Of a stretch of DNA of 49,947 nucleotides, positions 26,865-35,309 are shown piece after piece. This DNA is from Brachybacterium sp. FME24 (GTDB lineage Bacteria; Actinomycetota; Actinomycetes; Actinomycetales; Dermabacteraceae). Made by a program: the position numbers and the translations under genes. Location of the stretch: positions 1 through 49,947 of the forward strand of contig NZ_JABUXV010000027.1 in the NCBI RefSeq assembly GCF_014897705.1, read 5' to 3'. The notes beneath the pieces were generated by a model that worked only from the letters and a program-made list of their open reading frames with translations, ran no database searches and had not been told where the DNA came from. Position 1 is the stretch's first letter; the number at the start of each line of letters is the position of its first letter.

Positions 26865-28751
26865 ATGAAGATGTCACGCCGCACCCTTGTCACCCTCACA
26901 GCCGCCCTGCCTGCCCTCGGAGCAGCCACCGCCGCGCACGCGGCACCACCGACGCTGCCGCGTGTCCGGGGCGAAGCGGCGCTCGCTCGGACTCGCGTCG
27001 CCGCCGATGTGCTGATGGGGGACTACGACCAGAACAAGGCATGGTTCCCCTCGAGCTGGTGGAACTCCGCGGTTGCCCTGCAGACCATCGGCGACTACAT
27101 GCTGCGCAGCGGAGACCGTCGCTACCTGGACCAGCTGGACCACACCTTCGAGAGGAACAAGGGGCCGTTCCCCGCCGGTGAGCTGTCGGGCGACGAGCTG
27201 TACGGCAACTTCACCAGTCGTGCCATCGATGACTCCGGCTGGTGGGCGCTGACCTGGATCACCACGTACGACCTGACCGGGGACCAGAAGTATCTGGACA
27301 TGGCCGTGACGATCGGTGAGTTCATGAACGACTTCTGGGATCCCAGCACCTGCGACGGCGGCATCTGGTGGGACGAGGAGCGCACCTACAAGAACGCCGT
27401 CACCAACGGGCAATGGATCCGGCTGACGGCCGAGCTGCACAATCGCCTCCCGGGCGATACGGCATGGCTCGAGCGGGCGCAGGTGGCGTGGGACTGGTAC
27501 ACGAACAGCGGGATGGTCAACGAGAACGGACTGCTCAACGACGGGCTGACGGATGCCTGCGAGAACAACGGCGACCACGTGTACACGTACAACCAGGGCC
27601 TGGCGATCGGCGCCGCCCTCGAGCTGTGGCGAGCCACCGGCGATCCGCAGCTGCTGGAGAAGGCCCGCTATTTCGCGGACTCGGCGTTCGTCGAGGGCGC
27701 TTTGTCCAGGGGCGGGATCCTCACCGAGTGGACCGATGTGCTGGGGGAGACGACGAACGACAACCACAAGCAGTTCAAGGGCATCTTCCTGCGCTATCTG
27801 ATGGATCTCGCCGACACCACCGGCGATGCGACGTACCGGGACATCGTCGCTACCCAGGCGGCGACGATCTGGGAGGAGGACCGCACTATCGCCGACGAGC
27901 TCGGAGTGCGCTGGGCCGGCGCGAGCACCGAGGAGTCCCCGAACGTCTTCGACTGGCGCACCCAGGCGAGCGCCCTCAGCGCCCTGATCGCCGACCTCCC
28001 GGAGCAGGGAGCACGACGGTCGTTGTCGGCCTCGCTCTCCCAGGCCCCAGTGGTCATGCCCGATACCGAGCCGATGACAGTGGACCTCGACCTGCAGGTC
28101 GCGATCACCTCCACCCCGGCTCGCAGCATCCGAGTGGGCCTCATGGCCGAAGGGCCGGACGGCTGGACGGTCGAGACCGAGGACCACGTCAGCCTGGAGA
28201 CCCCGGAGTCCGAGGGAGAGCCCGTGCTCGCCATCGTCCCGCTGCAGGTGACCGTTCCCGCGGACGCCGCCGAGGGCACCCATCTCATCGCTGTGACGGC
28301 AAGCGCTCCCGGCGGTCTGGAGTTCGTCGCACGGAGCGAGGTGGTGGTGGCCCGCAGCGTGAACTTCGATGGCGGGACCCAGGATACGCCGTGGCTGTGG
28401 GACGCCGGCGGCTCGGGCGTCACCGACGAACCCGGGCGGTTCGCCGATGGTGACAGCGCCTTCGTCTACCGCTTCCCGTTCCCCGCGAGCACCACGACAG
28501 CCCAGGTCACCGTGACGATCAGCAATCAGTATCTGGTGGACCTCGGCCCTGACGACGAGAACTGGACTCGGGTGCTGGCGGAGGACGAACCGATCAGGGA
28601 CGCCTCCAATCGCGCCGACCATACCCTCGACCTGACGCCGTACCTCGAGGGCGAGGACAAGGACGTGTACCTGCGGGTCTCGGACGCCTTCCCCGAGGAC
28701 GGTTGGGGCGGCCAGGTGCATCACGTGACCGCAGAGTACGGCGCGTCCTGA
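26865..28751 (+). CDS. Secreted GH76-family alpha-1,6-mannanase-like protein
   Basis: A 628-residue exported protein. The signal has KMSRRTLVTL, a Tat-like start, and a cleavage site after AHA (about residue 26). Residues about 40-400 form an alpha/alpha barrel of the GH76 type, with the catalytic pair D122-D123 (IDDSGWW) and YTYNQGL near 240. GH76 enzymes cut alpha-1,6-mannan backbones of fungal or mycobacterial-type glycans. Two beta-rich regions (about 410-520 and 525-628) resemble adhesion or carbohydrate-binding modules. ATG 26865 has GGGAG 8 bases upstream. Stop codons of this gene and the convergent MFS gene are 4 bases apart. Confidence 0.88.
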   Translation: MKMSRRTLVTLTAALPALGAATAAHAAPPTLPRVRGEAALARTRVAADVLMGDYDQNKAWFPSSWWNSAVALQTIGDYMLRSGDRRYLDQLDHTFERNKGPFPAGELSGDELYGNFTSRAIDDSGWWALTWITTYDLTGDQKYLDMAVTIGEFMNDFWDPSTCDGGIWWDEERTYKNAVTNGQWIRLTAELHNRLPGDTAWLERAQVAWDWYTNSGMVNENGLLNDGLTDACENNGDHVYTYNQGLAIGAALELWRATGDPQLLEKARYFADSAFVEGALSRGGILTEWTDVLGETTNDNHKQFKGIFLRYLMDLADTTGDATYRDIVATQAATIWEEDRTIADELGVRWAGASTEESPNVFDWRTQASALSALIADLPEQGARRSLSASLSQAPVVMPDTEPMTVDLDLQVAITSTPARSIRVGLMAEGPDGWTVETEDHVSLETPESEGEPVLAIVPLQVTVPADAAEGTHLIAVTASAPGGLEFVARSEVVVARSVNFDGGTQDTPWLWDAGGSGVTDEPGRFADGDSAFVYRFPFPASTTTAQVTVTISNQYLVDLGPDDENWTRVLAEDEPIRDASNRADHTLDLTPYLEGEDKDVYLRVSDAFPEDGWGGQVHHVTAEYGAS

Positions 28752-28755
28752 GCAG

Positions 28756-29940
28756 TCACCACCTGGGGCGGATGGCTGCTCCGACGAGAGCGGTCAGCGC
28801 CGCCACGGTGAAGGCGGTGGCCGGGCTCGTGATCTCGGCCAGGGCGCCGATGACGGGAGATCCTGCTGCCTGACCGAGGGCGATGGCCAGGAAGGCGATC
28901 CCCACGCCGGCAGCAGGTGCTTGCTCGTACACCGAGGTTCCCCAGATCAGGAGCACCCCGGTCAGCGCGATATAGGCGGCCCCGAACGCTGCTGCTGCAG
29001 CCCAGGCGAGGGGAACGACTCCGGGGAATGCGGCGAGCATCCCGGTCGCGACCCCCAGGGTGAGCATGGCTGCCACCCACGCTGACCTGATCCCGACGCG
29101 ACCTGTCAGGTCACCGGTGACGGCTCCGAGCACGCCGAATGCGCCGAGGAGGATCCACGCGGTCGTGGACGCGCCCTCACTCATACCTCCGGTGCTGACG
29201 AGGACATCGCGGCCGAAGGTCCAGACAGCTGAACTGGCAAGACCCATGAGCGCTGCGGCGGCCATCAATCGTCTGCTCCCGACAGCGAGCACCGGGCGAG
29301 GAAGCAGCGCCGCCGCGCCGTGACTCACACGGCCCGACGGTCCGGAGGGGACGGCACGAGCGACCCAGAGGGTGACGACGGCGGAGACGACCGCGAAGAC
29401 CAGCCACGCGGACCGCCACTGCTCGAGCGTGAGCAGCGCGATCGGGCCGGCGACCGCGACTCCCACTCCGGTGCCCGCATTGATCACCGTCTGTGTGCGG
29501 TCTCGCACCGATGGGCCCACCGTGTGCGCGACGGCATGTGCCAGCGGAGGCGATGCCACCCCGGTGCTCGAACCCGCGATGAGCACGCCCGCGGCGAGCA
29601 CGAACGTGCTGGGTGCCGCGGCGATCATGAGGATGCCGGTGGTGGCGATGATGCCGGCGGCGATCGCTGTGCGGCGAGCGCCGAACCGTGGCGTCAAAAT
29701 GGTGGAGAGCACGATCGCGACGGAGTAGGAGAGATAGGAACCGGCGGCGATCGCTCCGGCGGTGGCGGCATCGAGGTCGAACTCGGTGCGGAAGACCGGC
29801 ATGAACAGGCCGTAGGCGAAACGGGCCAGCCCGTAGCTGACCGCGATCAGCGAGAGGCCTGCGCCGGTGAGCCACAACGTCCTGCTCCCGCGCGGTGGGC
29901 CCGACGTTGCGGACTCGACGACCGTACTGCTTTCCTTCAT
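28756..29940 (-). CDS. Major facilitator superfamily transporter
   Basis: A 394-residue protein with twelve predicted hydrophobic helices; the YGLARFAYGLFMPVF stretch in helix 1 is typical of YbfB/YjiJ-like and drug-efflux MFS proteins. It probably exports a small molecule. ATG 29940 has GGAGG upstream; the longer frame would cross the operator and promoter. It is divergent from a TetR gene with two operator copies between them, so expression is probably induced by its substrate. Confidence 0.88.
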   Translation of the reverse strand: MKESSTVVESATSGPPRGSRTLWLTGAGLSLIAVSYGLARFAYGLFMPVFRTEFDLDAATAGAIAAGSYLSYSVAIVLSTILTPRFGARRTAIAAGIIATTGILMIAAAPSTFVLAAGVLIAGSSTGVASPPLAHAVAHTVGPSVRDRTQTVINAGTGVGVAVAGPIALLTLEQWRSAWLVFAVVSAVVTLWVARAVPSGPSGRVSHGAAALLPRPVLAVGSRRLMAAAALMGLASSAVWTFGRDVLVSTGGMSEGASTTAWILLGAFGVLGAVTGDLTGRVGIRSAWVAAMLTLGVATGMLAAFPGVVPLAWAAAAAFGAAYIALTGVLLIWGTSVYEQAPAAGVGIAFLAIALGQAAGSPVIGALAEITSPATAFTVAALTALVGAAIRPRW

Positions 29941-29953
29941 CCCGCCTCCGATC

Positions 29954-29999
29954 TCACAGATCTGTGAACTACCTCGAGAGTACGTACACTGGTCTGTGA
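29954..29999. promoter_or_regulatory. Two TetR operator copies between MFS and TetR genes
   Basis: TCACAGATCTGTGA (29954-29967) is a perfect 14-bp palindrome. ACACTGGTCTGTGA (29986-29999) matches it at 11 of 14 positions, 32 bases further on. TACACT (29985-29990), 17 bases after CTGTGA (29962), could be the tetR -10. Two sites about three helical turns apart fit repression of both divergent genes. Confidence 0.75.
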
Positions 30000-30023
30000 A
30001 GTCAACGAGGGAGAGGAGCGCAC

Positions 30024-30638
30024 ATGACAAGGCAGGAAGATCTGGACGGGGCGTTGCGGCCGCCGGAGCTGACCCCCGGGGCCCGACGCATCCTGGAGGT
30101 GGCGTCCGAACTGTTCTACCGACACGGGATCCATGCGGTCGGGGTGGACGCGATCGCTGCCACCTCGGGCATCACCAAGCGGACGCTGTACGACCGGTTC
30201 GGCTCCAAGGACCGCCTCGTCGCCGCGTACCTGCAGGCTCGACATCAACTCTGGTGGAACCGCATGGAGCACAGAGTCTCCACCGCGTCGCAATCGCCGG
30301 TGCTGGCGCTCTTCGACTCGTACATCGAGGATTCGGAGTCCACGGAGCGTGGCTGCGCATTCCTCAACGCCGCGGCAGAACTGCCCGACGATCATCCGGG
30401 CTACCGCGTGATCCAGGCCCATAAGCGGGCCGTGCTCGACCGTCTCGTCGAGCTTCTCGACTCCGATCCGTCCGAGTTCCGCGATGCCGGATCAACAGCC
30501 CGGGAGGTGTACCTGCTGATGGAGGGAGCGGTCGCTCACCGCGGCATCGACGGCGATGATCGGCTCTTCCGGAGTGCACGCGAGATGACCGAGCGGCTTC
30601 TGCGTGAACGCAGGACGAGCGCGACGACTGACAGCTGA
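30024..30638 (+). CDS. TetR-family repressor of the MFS gene
   Basis: A 204-residue TetR regulator. The helix-turn-helix (about 20-65) has FYRHGIHAVGVDAIAATSGI then TKRTLYDRFGSKDRL. The C-terminal helical domain with GCAFLNAAAEL is typical of the subgroup that responds to small hydrophobic ligands. GAGAGGAG precedes the ATG. The divergent MFS gene and the operators between them make it the likely local repressor. Confidence 0.9.
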   Translation: MTRQEDLDGALRPPELTPGARRILEVASELFYRHGIHAVGVDAIAATSGITKRTLYDRFGSKDRLVAAYLQARHQLWWNRMEHRVSTASQSPVLALFDSYIEDSESTERGCAFLNAAAELPDDHPGYRVIQAHKRAVLDRLVELLDSDPSEFRDAGSTAREVYLLMEGAVAHRGIDGDDRLFRSAREMTERLLRERRTSATTDS

Positions 30639-30729
30639 GACCGGGGCCTCGATGACGCCGCCCGGGCGGTCCGCTCGCGCGGGAGCTCGCCGATGCGCCC
30701 CTCGTCCACGGGACGCGGGATCCCTGGAG

Positions 30730-31347
30730 TCACGACCGCCGTGGAGCGAGTGCGGCGTCGGCCGCTGCGTACAGCGTCTCCGTCTCGAGCTGCAGGAATC
30801 CGTCCTCGACGGGCAGTGCCCGCTCCAGCGCGAGGCCATTGAGCACGGTGCCGAGGAAGCGTGCGCGGGACGGAATCTCCTCCTCGGGCAGGGCGGAGTC
30901 CGCTGCGAGCAGGCGCAGCCACTCCTCCGCCCGGCGCTGCCCGTCACGCTGCATCGCAAGATAGGCGTCCCGGACCGGTGCGGACTGCGCCGCCGCGACG
31001 AAGGAGCTCGCCAGCAGGGTCATCGACTCGCGGGCCTCAGCTCCGGTACCGCCCAGCTCCAGCACCTGGCGCAGACACTGCACGAGACGCTCGCGGGCGG
31101 GGATCGTGGTGTCGCGGATGCTGCTCTCGGGCAACATCCAGTCGTAGACGCGGCGCATGATCTCGTCTCGCAGTCCCTGTTGGGTCGGGAAATGGTGCCG
31201 CAGCGAGCCGGCGCTCACCCCGGCCCTCGCGGCGACCGCACGCACGCTCAGGTGAGCGGTCACCCCGTCCTCGCCGATGATCGCGGCAGCCGCCGCGAGA
31301 ACCCGTTCTCGTGTGCTCGTCTGCTGGTGATCGTTCACCTGCGCCAC
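30730..31347 (-). CDS. TetR-family regulator
   Basis: A 205-residue TetR regulator with HTH residues about 12-58 (VRAVAARAGVSAGSLRHHFP) and a BetI-like C-terminal domain. The start is GTG 31347, with GGAAGTAG just upstream; GTG 31338 is an alternative. It is divergent from a membrane protein gene of unknown function, and two 19-bp direct repeats lie between them, so it probably controls that gene and itself. Confidence 0.9.
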   Translation of the reverse strand: MAQVNDHQQTSTRERVLAAAAAIIGEDGVTAHLSVRAVAARAGVSAGSLRHHFPTQQGLRDEIMRRVYDWMLPESSIRDTTIPARERLVQCLRQVLELGGTGAEARESMTLLASSFVAAAQSAPVRDAYLAMQRDGQRRAEEWLRLLAADSALPEEEIPSRARFLGTVLNGLALERALPVEDGFLQLETETLYAAADAALAPRRS

Positions 31348-31354
31348 CTACTTC

Positions 31355-31419
31355 CGTCCAATACAGCGTACTGCCGCGCCGTGATAGCGTGCCTGACGTC
31401 CGTCCAACACAGTGTACTG
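31355..31419. repeat. Two 19-bp direct repeats, probable TetR operators
   Basis: CGTCCAATACAGCGTACTG (31355-31373) and CGTCCAACACAGTGTACTG (31401-31419) are identical at 17 of 19 positions, 46 bases apart. The inner CAGTGTACTG of the second is a palindrome. They sit between the divergent TetR and membrane protein genes, directly before the latter's ribosome binding site. Confidence 0.75.
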
Positions 31420-31450
31420 GCCCGTTCTCCAGTGCCGAGGAGGCACGCAG

Positions 31451-32104
31451 ATGTTCCAGCAGTGGCGCCGTCGTCGTGCGGTCAAGCGGATCGAGCCCGG
31501 CGATGGCAGCGTCCTGCGCCGATTACGGTGGTGGCAGGTGCTGGGTCGCTCCCTGTTTCACCTCGATCTCACCGACTCCGCCGGCCATGCCGTGCGATAT
31601 TCGGTGGATGCGCGGCAGTGGAAGACCGATGAGAACGGCTACCTGAAGGTATTCCTCTACCGCGATGGTCACCAGCATGCTGTCGCGAGGGCGCCCGCGC
31701 TCTTCCCGGTCGAGGGCGGCACGATCGAGGTCGATGCCAGCGCCTTCGGGCTGAAGCGCTGCCACTTCGTCACCGACCATGGCGCCGAGCGCCAGCTCAC
31801 GCCCGATCCCCGTTCGGCGGAGGGCCGTCGCGCCCGCTTCGAGCACCGTCGGCCGGCGCTGAGCCGGGTGGTGGGCGTGATCTCCATCGTGGCGCTCCTG
31901 GTCGGCGTGGTGCTGCTGCTCCAGCAGATCGCTGTGCCGATCCTGCAGATCCCTCCGATCGCCGAGGAGATCGGGCCGGTCGAACCGGTGATCCGCCTGC
32001 CGCTGTGGCTGACCATCACGCTCGGCGTCGCGGCGGCCATCGCCAGCACGGAGCGAGCGCTGCGCCTGCGCTACCACTGGCTCCTCGACGCGGCGGGGAA
32101 CTGA
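31451..32104 (+). CDS. Membrane protein of unknown function
   Basis: A 217-residue protein not recognised. Residues 1-130 are hydrophilic and basic at the start (QQWRRRRAVKR), with a beta-rich middle. Two transmembrane helices follow at about 136-158 (VVGVISIVALLVGVVLLL) and 180-200 (LWLTITLGVAAAIAS). Both termini are thus likely cytoplasmic. GAGGAGG lies 8 bases before ATG 31451. Strong control by the divergent TetR is likely from the direct repeats. Function cannot be assigned. Confidence 0.7.
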   Translation: MFQQWRRRRAVKRIEPGDGSVLRRLRWWQVLGRSLFHLDLTDSAGHAVRYSVDARQWKTDENGYLKVFLYRDGHQHAVARAPALFPVEGGTIEVDASAFGLKRCHFVTDHGAERQLTPDPRSAEGRRARFEHRRPALSRVVGVISIVALLVGVVLLLQQIAVPILQIPPIAEEIGPVEPVIRLPLWLTITLGVAAAIASTERALRLRYHWLLDAAGN

Positions 32105-32217
32105 TCGAGAAGCGCTCATCCTCCGGCGCGATCAGCGACCTCAGGGAGGAGCTCTCGGCGCACGAGGATCCTCTCTGCCGGGGAGATCGAAACGTCTGGG
32201 CCGCAGCGTGACAGGGC

Positions 32218-32727
32218 CTATTCGGAGAAGACAGACCAGCAGATGTCGTTGCGCCGCGCTTGGTCCTCGAGCACGAGCCGACGCACGGAGGCCGGCAGTT
32301 GTTCTCGTTGCCAGTCCCGCTCGTCCCTGCCGGCCCCGGCCTCGTCGGGTCGCGCCCGGCGAACGGCCTTGATCGCGTACGCGGCGGCGCCGAGATCATG
32401 CTCGGCGACGTGAGCGACACAGGCAGCCTGTCCGGCCGCGTAGGCGGCGAACCGCGCCGCACCACTGAGCGGTCGGGCCGCTGCCATGGCATGCCCACCG
32501 TGGGCTCGTGCCTGCATCATGGGCATCTCGGCCGCCGCCCAGGCGCGGGCCGCTGCAATGGCCTCGCCGGGTCGGGCATCGTCCGGCTGTTCGTGCTCGA
32601 AGTGTTCGAGAACGTGGTCCGCGCAGTCGGCAGCCCAGCGCGCGAGCAGTCGGTGGTCGGTGTCCGTGAGCGAGCCGCCGCGACGGACGGTGATCAGGCG
32701 GGGGTCGCGGACAGTGGGCAGGATCAT
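32218..32727 (-). CDS. Imm5-like putative immunity protein
   Basis: A 169-residue helical soluble protein. Repeated Ala-rich helices with SGAARFAAYAAGQAACVAHV (residues about 90-110) and AEMPMMQARAHGGHA resemble the Imm5 immunity-protein family. No toxin gene is visible next to it, so it would be an orphan immunity gene, or a protein of other role with the same fold. ATG 32727 has AAGGAG upstream, and it sits between the unknown membrane gene and an integrase fossil. Confidence 0.55.
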   Translation of the reverse strand: MILPTVRDPRLITVRRGGSLTDTDHRLLARWAADCADHVLEHFEHEQPDDARPGEAIAAARAWAAAEMPMMQARAHGGHAMAAARPLSGAARFAAYAAGQAACVAHVAEHDLGAAAYAIKAVRRARPDEAGAGRDERDWQREQLPASVRRLVLEDQARRNDICWSVFSE

Positions 32728-32857
32728 CCCTGCTCCTTCCCTTCGTCGCCGGGCGACAGATTCCACGCGACCTCGGCCCGCACTCGCTAACCGGCCTGGC
32801 AGGTGCTCCTGAAAGGAAACGTTTCACCTGGGAGGACACTCCCACCTGCGTTCCCGC

Positions 32858-32950
32858 TCATCCGTCCTTGGACCGCTTTCGCTGCCTTCTCCCGCTCGGC
32901 ATGAACAGGTCGAGAAGGAAGCCGACAACGAACTCCACAAGGATGCCCAT
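32858..32950 (-). CDS. Possible 30-residue membrane peptide
   Basis: An open frame from ATG 32950 to TGA 32858 reads MGILVEFVVGFLLDLF followed by a basic tail with RRQRKRSK. This is a hydrophobic helix plus positive tail, the usual look of a small membrane protein. The ribosome binding site is weak and no relatives are known to me, so this may be chance. Apart from this, the stretch 32728-33059 holds nothing else I can identify. Confidence 0.25.
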   Translation of the reverse strand: MGILVEFVVGFLLDLFMPSGRRQRKRSKDG

Positions 32951-33059
32951 ATGCCAAGCCTACGGGCCGATTCGATCCTGCCATGCCCGATCTTCCCAGG
33001 GTCGTCCCGCTGGAACCCTTCGTGACCTGGCTGTCGATCAGCACGTCGCAGGCCTAAGC

Positions 33060-33640
33060 GCTGGGGAGCGCGCAGCACGAGGTAGGAGACGCGATGACGC
33101 GACCCTCAGATGCCGCTCTGAGACGGTTTCTGGCGTTCATGGGGCTGCGGTGGGGTAAAGCGGTCACGGTCACTGTTGACGGATTCGATTTCGGCCGGCG
33201 CATCGTCCATAAGCGGCGCACCGACTCCGAAGACGGGGGAGCTCATCACGGGCACACCGAAGAATTGCGCAGCCCGCTGAGTGCCGTTCCCGGCTGGCAC
33301 GGACTCGACTACGGGCGCTCGTGAAAGGCCGCCCACGGGGCGCTGACGTGTTCGCGACGCCTGCCGGGGACTGCTGCGGTCGGGGAACTGGACGAGTCGT
33401 GTTCTGAGGTCTGTCGTGGTGGTCGTGAACACCCCAGAGGATGGCCAGAACGAACGGGACGACCCGATTCCCCCACCGGACTGCGTATCCACGAACTGCG
33501 GTACACGGGGCGGCATCTGTGGCGATCCGGGCCGGGGCGAACGGGAAGGCGCTACAGCGGTTGCTGGGCCGTGAGTCCGCGACGATGAGGCTCGGCGTGT
33601 TCGCGGGTCTGTGAGATGACGACCTGCTCGACCTTGGAGC
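33060..33640 (+). pseudogene. Degenerate tyrosine recombinase (phage-type integrase)
   Basis: Translated pieces in three frames line up with one integrase catalytic domain: GLRWGKAV (frame of 33094), ELITGTPKN and VPFP (33239 onward), ALVKGRPRGADVF (33315 on), LRSGNWTSRVL (33374 on), LRIHELRYT (33481 on), AASVAIRAGANGKALQRLLG and DDDL (33510 on). At least five frame changes and several stops separate them. The active-site HxxR of box II is recognisable, but the family LGH is LGR, and the catalytic Tyr position reads Phe (LGVFA). It is therefore long dead. It lies 70 bases from a tRNA gene, the usual insertion target. Boundaries are approximate; the N-terminal half is not identifiable. Confidence 0.85.
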
Positions 33641-33710
33641 GTCGATTCATTCTGCTGCGTACCCACTGCGTAACGAAGATGCCGCTTGACCATTGAATGT
33701 TGCTCTGACC

Positions 33711-33787
33711 TGGTAGCCCAGGCGGGGCTTGAACCCGCGACCGACGGATTATGAGTCCGCTGCTCTAACCAGCTGAGCTACTGGGCC
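33711..33787 (-). tRNA. tRNA with anticodon CAU, probably tRNA-Ile2
   Basis: A 77-base cloverleaf on the minus strand: 5' GGCCCAG pairs with CTGGGCT, D-loop AGCTGGTTAGA, anticodon stem GCGGA/TCCGT around loop CTCATAA, T-arm GCGGGTTCAAGCCCCGC, encoded CCA (33713-33711). Anticodon CAU is Met or lysidine-modified Ile2. The body resembles E. coli tRNA-Ile2 more than elongator Met, so Ile2 is preferred. The first acceptor pair is G-U. Confidence 0.9.
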
Positions 33788-33878
33788 GTTCACCCGTGAA
33801 GGGCCTAGGCGAATCTACCACGTACAGGCACTGTGACCTGGACAGATGCGAGAAGCCCCGGTTGTCGCCTCGACGGGC

Positions 33879-35147
33879 TCAGGCACCCACCCGCGTCGCG
33901 GCGGCGCCACCGGTGCGGGTGTCCCCGGCAATGACCTCGGCCTGCTCGCGCAGCACACGCAACGTCGGCCGCTCTCCGGCGCGGGAGGCGTCCATCCAGT
34001 GCTCGAACACTGATCCGCCCGGGGCGGCGGCGCTGCGCTGCAGGAGCTCGCCGGTGCCGACCGGCAGGTCGATCATGCGGCCGCGTGGCGCCGGGGGAGC
34101 GGACTCCCGCGCCGAGGAGATGGCGTCGCGGAACGCCTCGCCGGAGTTCTTGAGCCGCCCCTGCTCGTCGAACAGTCCCAGCGTGTGCTCGAGCGGCGGG
34201 AAGTCCGCGAGCGAGCGCGAGACGTCGTGGGAGCACCACCAGGTGATGCCCCACAGCTCGGGGCACTCCAGAGAGTTCTCGACGGTGCTGCGCACGAACC
34301 ACGGCACGTCCGCCTCCTCGAGGATGCTGCGAGGGGCACCGACCTCCTGCAGCCACAGGGGGCGATGCGGGGTGGGAGAGAAGGCGCGAGCGAGCTCGAG
34401 GTAGTACTCGGTGCGGTGGGCGACTTCGTAGGAGCGGGCGCCGTATCGCTGCCCGGTCCCGTCGAAGATCCAGGAGTGCACTACGGTCGCGTCCCCGAGG
34501 TTCGCGCATTGGTCGGGGGTGAAGGCATGGTCGTCCATGAACCAGGCCGCGTCGTAGTTTGCGACCGTGTGCATCCCGGTCGGCGCTCCGTCCCGGGCCG
34601 CCTCGAGCAGGGTTGACGTCCATGCGGTGGCCTGCTCGACGGTGACGACGTCCGGATCGGGGTGATTGGAGGCGGAGAACTGGTTGACCTCGTTGCCGAG
34701 CGTCAGCCCCAGCAGATTCGGAGCCTCCGCCACGCGCTCGGAGAGGGCGCGCACCATCGCGGCAGTCGCGGTGACCACGTCCGGGTCGGTGAACATGTTG
34801 CGGCGGTGCCACGTGGCCAACCAGCTGGGGATGAAGTCGAAGCTCGACAAGTGGCCCTGCACCGCATCGACCACGACGTCCAGCCCTGCGGCGGCCGCGA
34901 CGTCGACCACGGCGCGCACGTCGTCCAGGGCACGGGGGCGGATCAGTGTGCGGTTGGGTTGGAGCAGGGTCCACAGCGGGAAGATCCGCACGTGGTCCGC
35001 GCCGAGGGAGGCGACGGCCTGCAGGTCCTCGCCGACGGAGTCCAGATCGAGGTCGAGCCAGGAGTGGAACCATCCCTGGCGCGGCGTGTAGTTCACGCCG
35101 AAGCGTACGGCGCGGGCACCGCTCGGAGCTGGGGCGGGAGCAGGCAT
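33879..35147 (-). CDS. GH5-like glycoside hydrolase
   Basis: A 422-residue protein with no signal peptide, so probably cytoplasmic. It has a TIM-barrel glycosidase layout: GVNYTP near the start, the acid/base LGNEVNQF (N152, E153) and the nucleophile WLQEVGAP (E268). This is the clan GH-A pattern found in GH5 mannanases, glucanases and related enzymes. The substrate cannot be named. ATG 35147 has AAGGA 6 bases upstream. It is divergent from a LacI regulator, which suggests induction by a sugar derived from its substrate. The cytoplasmic site fits cleavage of imported oligosaccharides. Confidence 0.78.
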   Translation of the reverse strand: MPAPAPAPSGARAVRFGVNYTPRQGWFHSWLDLDLDSVGEDLQAVASLGADHVRIFPLWTLLQPNRTLIRPRALDDVRAVVDVAAAAGLDVVVDAVQGHLSSFDFIPSWLATWHRRNMFTDPDVVTATAAMVRALSERVAEAPNLLGLTLGNEVNQFSASNHPDPDVVTVEQATAWTSTLLEAARDGAPTGMHTVANYDAAWFMDDHAFTPDQCANLGDATVVHSWIFDGTGQRYGARSYEVAHRTEYYLELARAFSPTPHRPLWLQEVGAPRSILEEADVPWFVRSTVENSLECPELWGITWWCSHDVSRSLADFPPLEHTLGLFDEQGRLKNSGEAFRDAISSARESAPPAPRGRMIDLPVGTGELLQRSAAAPGGSVFEHWMDASRAGERPTLRVLREQAEVIAGDTRTGGAAATRVGA

Positions 35148-35246
35148 CGACGTCCTTCCATCGGACAGGCTGGAGTTCGTGGCGCGCGTGCGGGATTCTG
35201 ATCGCGCGTGCCCGTAAAATCGGGCAAACTGCGGTGGCCCGACTGT

Positions 35247-35264
35247 TACTATAGCGCTCAAGTA
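35247..35264. promoter_or_regulatory. LacI-type operator
   Basis: TACT (35247-35250), AGCGCT (35253-35258) and AGTA (35261-35264) form an 18-bp palindrome with two mismatched pairs and a central CG step, the standard shape of LacI-family operators. It lies between the divergent GH5-like and lacI-type genes, 46 bases before the regulator start. TACTAT (35247) may also serve as a -10. Confidence 0.7.
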
Positions 35265-35309
35265 GGGGTGGTGTGCGACCGCTTGCCGAACTGTGCCGGG
35301 AGGCCCACG

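Noticed and set aside
32787..33044. Minus-strand 85-residue frame before the integrase remnant
   Set aside because: Random-like composition and no motif; a shorter frame at 32858-32950 looks more protein-like.
33106..33693. Minus-strand 195-residue frame over the integrase remnant
   Set aside because: The opposite strand carries recognisable integrase pieces; this frame is their shadow.
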